From assembly GCA_964569295.1 (NCBI GenBank), contig CAZMVU010000266.1, positions 1 to 5,216 of the forward strand: DNA of 5,216 nucleotides, in the 5' to 3' direction. This DNA is from CAZMVU01 sp964569295 (GTDB lineage: Bacteria; Hydrogenedentota; Hydrogenedentia; Hydrogenedentales; JAGMZX01). Position numbers and translations under genes: made by a program. Under the pieces are notes generated by a model. It saw only the letters and a list, made by a program, of their open reading frames with translations. It did no database searches and was not told the origin of the DNA. Below are positions 1-2,332 of the stretch, one piece after another. Within the stretch, counting starts at the first letter, position 1, and each line of letters opens with the position of its first letter.

Positions 1-405
1 GCCGACGGCTCGGACTACGATATTGGCGCCTACGAATACGTGCCCGAGTGCAGCGGTGACGGGCTGGGGGGCCACAGCGGGGACCTGGACCAAGACAGCG
101 TGCTCGACATGGGCGAACTCTTGCGGGTGGTCCAATTCTTTAATTCCGAAGGGTTCCACTGCGCTGACCCGCCGGAAAGTACTGAGGACGGCTACGCCCC
201 CGGCCCGGGAGACCAAAGCTGCACGCCACACAGCAGCGACTATAATCCCGATGGTACAGCTTCTTGGACTATCGACCTGACGGAACTTCTCCGGGCCATC
301 CAATTCTTCAACGTCGGCGGCTACTATCCCTGCCCCGACACCGGCACCGAAGACGGCTTCTGCCCCGAGAACGCCGGCCAGCAAGCGCAGCGATTGGCGC
401 AATGA
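1..405 (+). CDS. C-terminal part of a secreted beta-helix surface protein with paired EF-hand-like modules (5' truncated)
   Basis: The frame is open from the first base and ends in TGA at 403-405, so only the last 134 residues are visible. The fragment starts with 'DYDIGAYEY', the usual closing strand of parallel beta-helix surface proteins (the choice-of-anchor Q type), so the missing part is probably a right-handed beta-helix. Next come two related modules. Module 1 has a canonical EF-hand loop at fragment residues 28-39 (DLDQDSVLDMGE, with acidic or polar ligands at 1, 3, 5, 9 and 12), then 'ELLRVVQFFN', Cys54 and 'TEDGYAPG'. Module 2 has 'DYNPDG', 'IDLTELLRAIQFFN' (91-104), Cys111 and 'TEDGFCP'. 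Regular Cys residues (17, 54, 74, 111, 121) suggest disulfides, which fits an extracytoplasmic site. The architecture resembles dockerin-type calcium modules, but no cohesin partner is visible. A role in adhesion or surface anchoring is inference. The stop lies only 19 bp from the end of the convergent toxin remnant. Confidence 0.85.
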   Translation, partial: ADGSDYDIGAYEYVPECSGDGLGGHSGDLDQDSVLDMGELLRVVQFFNSEGFHCADPPESTEDGYAPGPGDQSCTPHSSDYNPDGTASWTIDLTELLRAIQFFNVGGYYPCPDTGTEDGFCPENAGQQAQRLAQ

Positions 406-424
406 ATCCTTTCGCGCCCACCCG

Positions 425-721
425 TCAGCGAAGGTATCGTTCGATGTCCATCGCGCCATGGAATATGCCCAGAATGTCAATCCCATCCGGGGAGCGTACA
501 CGATAGGCAATCCTGTAATGTCCGTAGAGAAGAACCCGAATCACGGTATGGCCATCAGCACGATAGACGTAGCCCGCCTCGGGGAAGCGCCGCAGGAGTT
601 GCGCCCGCTCGTATACGCCCAAAACAACTTTGTGCGCTGCTTCCGGGTTGTCCTCAGCGATGTAATCACGGATATCACGCAGCCAGCGCGCGGCCTCGTC
701 CGTTCACCTTATTTCCGCCAC
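425..721 (-). pseudogene. ParE/RelE-family toxin, interrupted by a nonsense codon near its N-terminus
   Basis: ParE-family toxins of type II systems inhibit DNA gyrase and are neutralised by the antitoxin encoded upstream. Read from GTG at 719-721, this frame gives VAEIR, then TGA (704-706), then TDEAARWLRDIRDYIAEDNP and continues open to TGA at 425-427, 98 positions in all, the normal size for the family. Family landmarks are present: the N-terminal helical hairpin (residues 7-33), 'YERAQLLRRFPEAG' (37-50), the core strand 'LLYGHYRIAYRV' (64-75) and the C-terminal 'ILGIFHGAMDIERYL' (83-97). Relatives commonly read 'WT' where this gene reads stop-Thr, so one G-to-A change (TGG to TGA) explains the break. 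The frame is otherwise undamaged, which suggests recent inactivation, readthrough or a sequencing error. The start overlaps the antitoxin end by 13 bp. Initiation at the downstream TTG (620-622) would give only 65 residues lacking the helical hairpin, so it is unlikely to make a full toxin. Confidence 0.8.
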
Positions 722-894
722 GATTCGATCCGCTGTTTCATTTCCTCGTTTGAGATTGCACGGCCGCTCCGCGCGTCATCGAGGCCACGGTCGACCATGC
801 GGGCAAAGGCCAACTCCCGAAGAATGTCGTCATAGCTCGCATCGTCCGGTTGCGCGTTGATCACATCTGCCATTTTATCTTTTGCTTTGGACAT
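709..894 (-). CDS. Small antitoxin of the ParE-type module (61 aa)
   Basis: This is a short, charged, helix-prone protein with no signal peptide. Its layout matches the small antitoxins found directly upstream of ParE-family toxins: an N-terminal segment with 'INAQPDDASYDDILREL' (13-29), a central helix 'FARMVDRGLDDARSGR' (30-45), then 'AISNEEMKQRIESW' (46-59). The 'PDDAS..DIL' and 'GL.D...GR.IS.EE' patterns recur in such partners as I remember them. The expected role is to bind and neutralise the toxin and probably to autorepress the operon. I cannot see a clear ribbon-helix-helix or Phd fold, so the DNA-binding class is open. The ATG at 892-894 has a good ribosome binding site (AGGGA on the minus strand, 902-906, 7 nt spacing). 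An internal Met8 is a less likely start. The gene is intact although its toxin is interrupted. Confidence 0.72.
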   Translation of the reverse strand: MSKAKDKMADVINAQPDDASYDDILRELAFARMVDRGLDDARSGRAISNEEMKQRIESWRK

Positions 895-901
895 CCTGTC
901 T

Positions 902-906
902 TCCCT
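902..906 (-). promoter_or_regulatory. Ribosome binding site of the antitoxin
   Basis: AGGGA on the minus strand lies 7 nt before the ATG at 892-894. It supports the 61-residue start over the internal Met8. Confidence 0.5.
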
Positions 907-937
907 GTCTGTAGCCGATTCCGCCGCTTTTCAGTTT

Positions 938-943
938 ATCATA
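938..943 (-). promoter_or_regulatory. Candidate -10 element for the toxin-antitoxin operon
   Basis: The minus strand reads TATGAT, one mismatch from TATAAT, 43 nt upstream of the antitoxin ATG. It lies in a locally AT-rich patch of otherwise GC-rich DNA. No convincing -35 is seen at 17-18 bp (AACAGG at 961-966 is weak). The placement fits a leader of roughly 35 nt. This is pattern evidence only. Confidence 0.3.
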
Positions 944-1048
944 TACTCCTTCATGATGGCCCTGTTCCGAAGGCAGTCTGTTCGCCGCCCAACCCTCCCG
1001 CGGCACGCTTCATTCCATTCCATTTAACATTCTTCCGGTGGCGGCACG

Positions 1049-1076
1049 GAAGTCGGCTTCTGCGCCGGGGGGCGCA
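1049..1076. repeat. Two adjacent short hairpins
   Basis: GAAG/CTTC arms (1049-1052, 1057-1060; loop TCGG) are followed directly by a perfect 6-bp inverted repeat TGCGCC/GGCGCA (1061-1066, 1071-1076; loop GGGG). No T-run follows on either strand, so an intrinsic terminator is not supported. They may be part of the repeat cluster that continues to 1210. Confidence 0.45.
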
Positions 1077-1077
1077 T

Positions 1078-1095
1078 AGGGAGGGCGAGCGTCCC
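1078..1095. repeat. 18-bp direct repeat, copy 1
   Basis: AGGGAGGGCGAGCGTCCC is identical to the copy at 1192-1209, 114 bp away. Similarity continues in degraded form after it (for example, CCCAAGG occurs at the equivalent offset in both copies). This suggests a diverged duplicated unit rather than chance. Confidence 0.65.
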
Positions 1096-1129
1096 TCATT
1101 TTGCGAAGACTTGGAGCTGAAGCCCAAGG

Positions 1130-1184
1130 CGTCATTGCCCGCATGGGGCGATCGCTTCGTCAGCGGGACCTCCTCGCAATGACG
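1130..1184. repeat. REP-like palindromic element with CGTCATTGC/GCAATGACG ends
   Basis: Perfect 9-bp inverted ends (1130-1138 and 1176-1184) enclose 37 bp that can pair further (CCGC at 1139-1142 with GCGG at 1163-1166). The minus strand reads 'CGTCATTGCGAGGAGGTCCC' and then 'GACGAAGCGATC'. This resembles the widespread bacterial intergenic repeat of the 'GTCATTGCGAG...GAAGCAATC' type, a match I make from memory. No transposase is nearby. It sits between the two 18-bp repeats. Confidence 0.6.
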
Positions 1185-1191
1185 ACGGGAA

Positions 1192-1209
1192 AGGGAGGGC
1201 GAGCGTCCC
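1192..1209. repeat. 18-bp direct repeat, copy 2
   Basis: This copy is identical to 1078-1095. It starts 7 bp beyond the palindromic element, so the two copies bracket that element in direct orientation. Confidence 0.65.
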
Positions 1210-1284
1210 CGCGAGCCGAAATCCTTGCGCCTGCAACCCAAGGATCGAGCTGAAGTCTACGGCGCCCATCCCAAGGTTGCGCGG

Positions 1285-1299
1285 CGCCCACGTTGGGCG
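1285..1299 (-). terminator. Possible terminator hairpin of the dehydrogenase gene
   Basis: A perfect 6-bp inverted repeat (CGCCCA, loop CGT, TGGGCG) lies 3 bp beyond the dehydrogenase stop at 1303-1305. The position fits a transcript end. On the minus strand no U-tract follows, so it is at best a weak or factor-assisted terminator. Confidence 0.3.
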
Positions 1300-1302
1300 G
1301 AA

Positions 1303-2166
1303 TCAGGCGGACCCCAGCCCGAGCATCTTCGCGATGAGCCAGTCGCGCGGGCGGTCGGGTATCCAGCCGCCGAGGATGAGTTGCGCCCGGGCATTGGCGC
1401 CGAGGACATACCGTGCTTTCGGCCGCCGCGCCGTGAGCGCTTTTACCACGCACCGGGCCACGGCTTCCGGCGCCACGCCTTGCGGCTCGACCTTGTCCAC
1501 CTCGGCCTGGACACGGTCCAGGGCCGCGCCGTAGTACTGCTCGCAGGCCGCCGGCATCTGCGCACGCAAGGTGTCGCCGGCTGCGCGGCCTTTGTCCCAG
1601 ATGGGCGTCCGCACGACGCCGGGCTCGAGCAGCACGACCTTGATACCCCAGGGCCGCAGCTCGACCCGCAGGCTGTCGCTGATGGCCTCGAGGGCGTGCT
1701 TCGAGGCGGCATAGGGCCCCACGAAAGGCAATGCGAACCGGCCCGACACGGACCCCATGTTCACGATGCGCCCGTGGCCGGCACGCAGCAGCGGCAGGAA
1801 TGCCTGGGTAGTGCGCACGAGCCCGAGCACATTCACCGCGAATTGCTGCTCCAGGTCCGCCATGGGCAGGAACTCGAGCGGCCCCGCCACCGCAATCCCC
1901 GCGTTGTTCACCAGGCCCTGCACGCCCGCCCCGCCGCAGGCTTCCGCCACCTGCGCGGCCGCCGCCTCGATCTCGCCGGGGCGGGTGACGTCGAGGTGGC
2001 ACGTTCGCAGCCGGTCCGAGGCGCGTTTGCGCAGGGTGTTGGCGTCTTCCTCCCTGCGCACACCGGCAAACACATGCCAGCCCGCGGCATCGAGGGCGAG
2101 TGCGCAGGCCCGGCCGATGCCCGTCGAGGCGCCTGTAACCACTGCCGTGCGTGGGTTCTCTTTCAT
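1303..2166 (-). CDS. Classical short-chain dehydrogenase/reductase (SDR family), 287 aa
   Basis: This is a complete Rossmann-fold, NAD(P)-dependent oxidoreductase, cytoplasmic, with no signal peptide. In order it shows the cofactor motif TGASTGIG (11-18), Arg37/Arg38 after the second strand (basic residues here suggest an NADP preference), 'HLDVT' (57-61, adenine-ring contact), NNAG (87-90), Asn112 in 'VNVLG', the catalytic serine in 'GSVSG' (Ser139), and the Tyr152-x3-Lys156 pair in 'PYAASKHALE'. 'EPGVVRTP' (181-188) follows, where the nicotinamide amide usually binds. The Asn-Ser-Tyr-Lys tetrad is complete, so the enzyme should be active. The 'GSVSGR...PY.ASK.ALE' arrangement resembles the 17-beta-hydroxysteroid/retinol dehydrogenase-like branch, but the substrate cannot be told from sequence. 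The ATG at 2164-2166 has a strong AAAGGAG site 9 nt upstream. The gene appears monocistronic, 408 bp from the antitoxin and divergent from the large surface protein gene. Confidence 0.93.
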   Translation of the reverse strand: MKENPRTAVVTGASTGIGRACALALDAAGWHVFAGVRREEDANTLRKRASDRLRTCHLDVTRPGEIEAAAAQVAEACGGAGVQGLVNNAGIAVAGPLEFLPMADLEQQFAVNVLGLVRTTQAFLPLLRAGHGRIVNMGSVSGRFALPFVGPYAASKHALEAISDSLRVELRPWGIKVVLLEPGVVRTPIWDKGRAAGDTLRAQMPAACEQYYGAALDRVQAEVDKVEPQGVAPEAVARCVVKALTARRPKARYVLGANARAQLILGGWIPDRPRDWLIAKMLGLGSA

Positions 2167-2175
2167 CCTTGCGTG

Positions 2176-2182
2176 CTCCTTT
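2176..2182 (-). promoter_or_regulatory. Ribosome binding site of the dehydrogenase
   Basis: The minus strand reads AAAGGAG, ending 9 nt before the ATG at 2164-2166. It fixes this start over longer in-frame readings. Confidence 0.7.
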
Positions 2183-2207
2183 CACCGGCCGCGGTGGCCG
2201 CGCCGCG

Positions 2208-2216
2208 AGTATAGCA
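2208..2216 (-). promoter_or_regulatory. Extended -10 promoter of the dehydrogenase
   Basis: The minus strand reads TGCTATACT: a TATACT hexamer with an upstream TGn extension, 41 nt before the ATG. No good -35 lies at 17 bp, which an extended -10 can tolerate. The implied leader is about 33 nt. Confidence 0.4.
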
Positions 2217-2251
2217 GACGGCCATGCGCGCACCCGCTCAAGCGCGCTATA

Positions 2252-2260
2252 TGCTAGAAT
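2252..2260 (+). promoter_or_regulatory. Extended -10 promoter of the large surface protein gene
   Basis: The plus strand reads TGCTAGAAT (TAGAAT hexamer with TGn extension), so transcription would start near 2266-2268. This favours a translation start at 2303 or 2333 over the ATG at 2276, which would be left almost without a leader. No clear -35 is seen. Confidence 0.35.
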
Positions 2261-2323
2261 GGCGTATGGGAAATCATGAGAAATCGCGTTGCACTGCAAG
2301 CTATGCGCAGGGTGCGCCTAACC

Positions 2324-2328
2324 GGGAG
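2324..2328 (+). promoter_or_regulatory. Ribosome binding site supporting the GTG start at 2333
   Basis: GGGAG lies 4 nt before GTG 2333-2335. The alternative ATG at 2303 has no such site. The ATG at 2276 has only GGGA at the same spacing. It therefore decides the preferred start, with moderate certainty. Confidence 0.45.
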
Positions 2329-2332
2329 TAAC

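Larger units (their letters stand above)
895..1302. other. 408-bp intergenic region with clustered short repeats, no convincing gene
   Basis: This gap lies between the antitoxin start and the dehydrogenase stop. The open frames crossing it on both strands are low-complexity, rich in Arg, Pro and Ser, and lack recognisable domains, so I treat them as non-coding. It holds the candidate antitoxin promoter, two adjacent perfect hairpins (1049-1060 and 1061-1076), two copies of an 18-bp sequence, a 55-bp palindrome-bounded element between them, and a hairpin beside the dehydrogenase stop. Further weaker similarity follows the two 18-bp copies (CCCAAGG at 1123-1129 and 1237-1243; GAGCTGAAG at 1114-1122 and 1247-1255). 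The whole looks like an accumulation of dispersed intergenic repeat elements. Confidence 0.6.

Noticed and set aside
425..622. A separate intact 65-residue gene starting at TTG 620-622.
   Set aside because: It is the C-terminal two-thirds of the interrupted toxin. The reading continues upstream with family-like sequence to the TGA and beyond, and no ribosome binding site supports this start.
701..721. Reassignment of TGA to tryptophan, which would make the toxin intact.
   Set aside because: TGA ends the beta-helix gene (403-405) and the dehydrogenase (1303-1305) at natural family ends, so the standard code is favoured.
458..835. A 125-codon plus-strand open frame opposite the toxin-antitoxin pair.
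   Set aside because: It has no recognisable motifs, and the minus strand carries clear toxin and antitoxin signatures in two overlapping frames.
850..1241. Open frames in the intergenic region (850-1182 plus, 951-1241 minus).
   Set aside because: They are low-complexity, cross repeats and palindromes, and show no ribosome binding site or domain.
1160..2299. A 379-codon minus-strand open frame and a 329-codon plus-strand frame (1225-2214) overlapping the dehydrogenase.
   Set aside because: Both are Arg/Ala/Pro-rich readings of a GC-rich gene in other frames. The SDR frame has every family motif and a ribosome binding site, and these have none.
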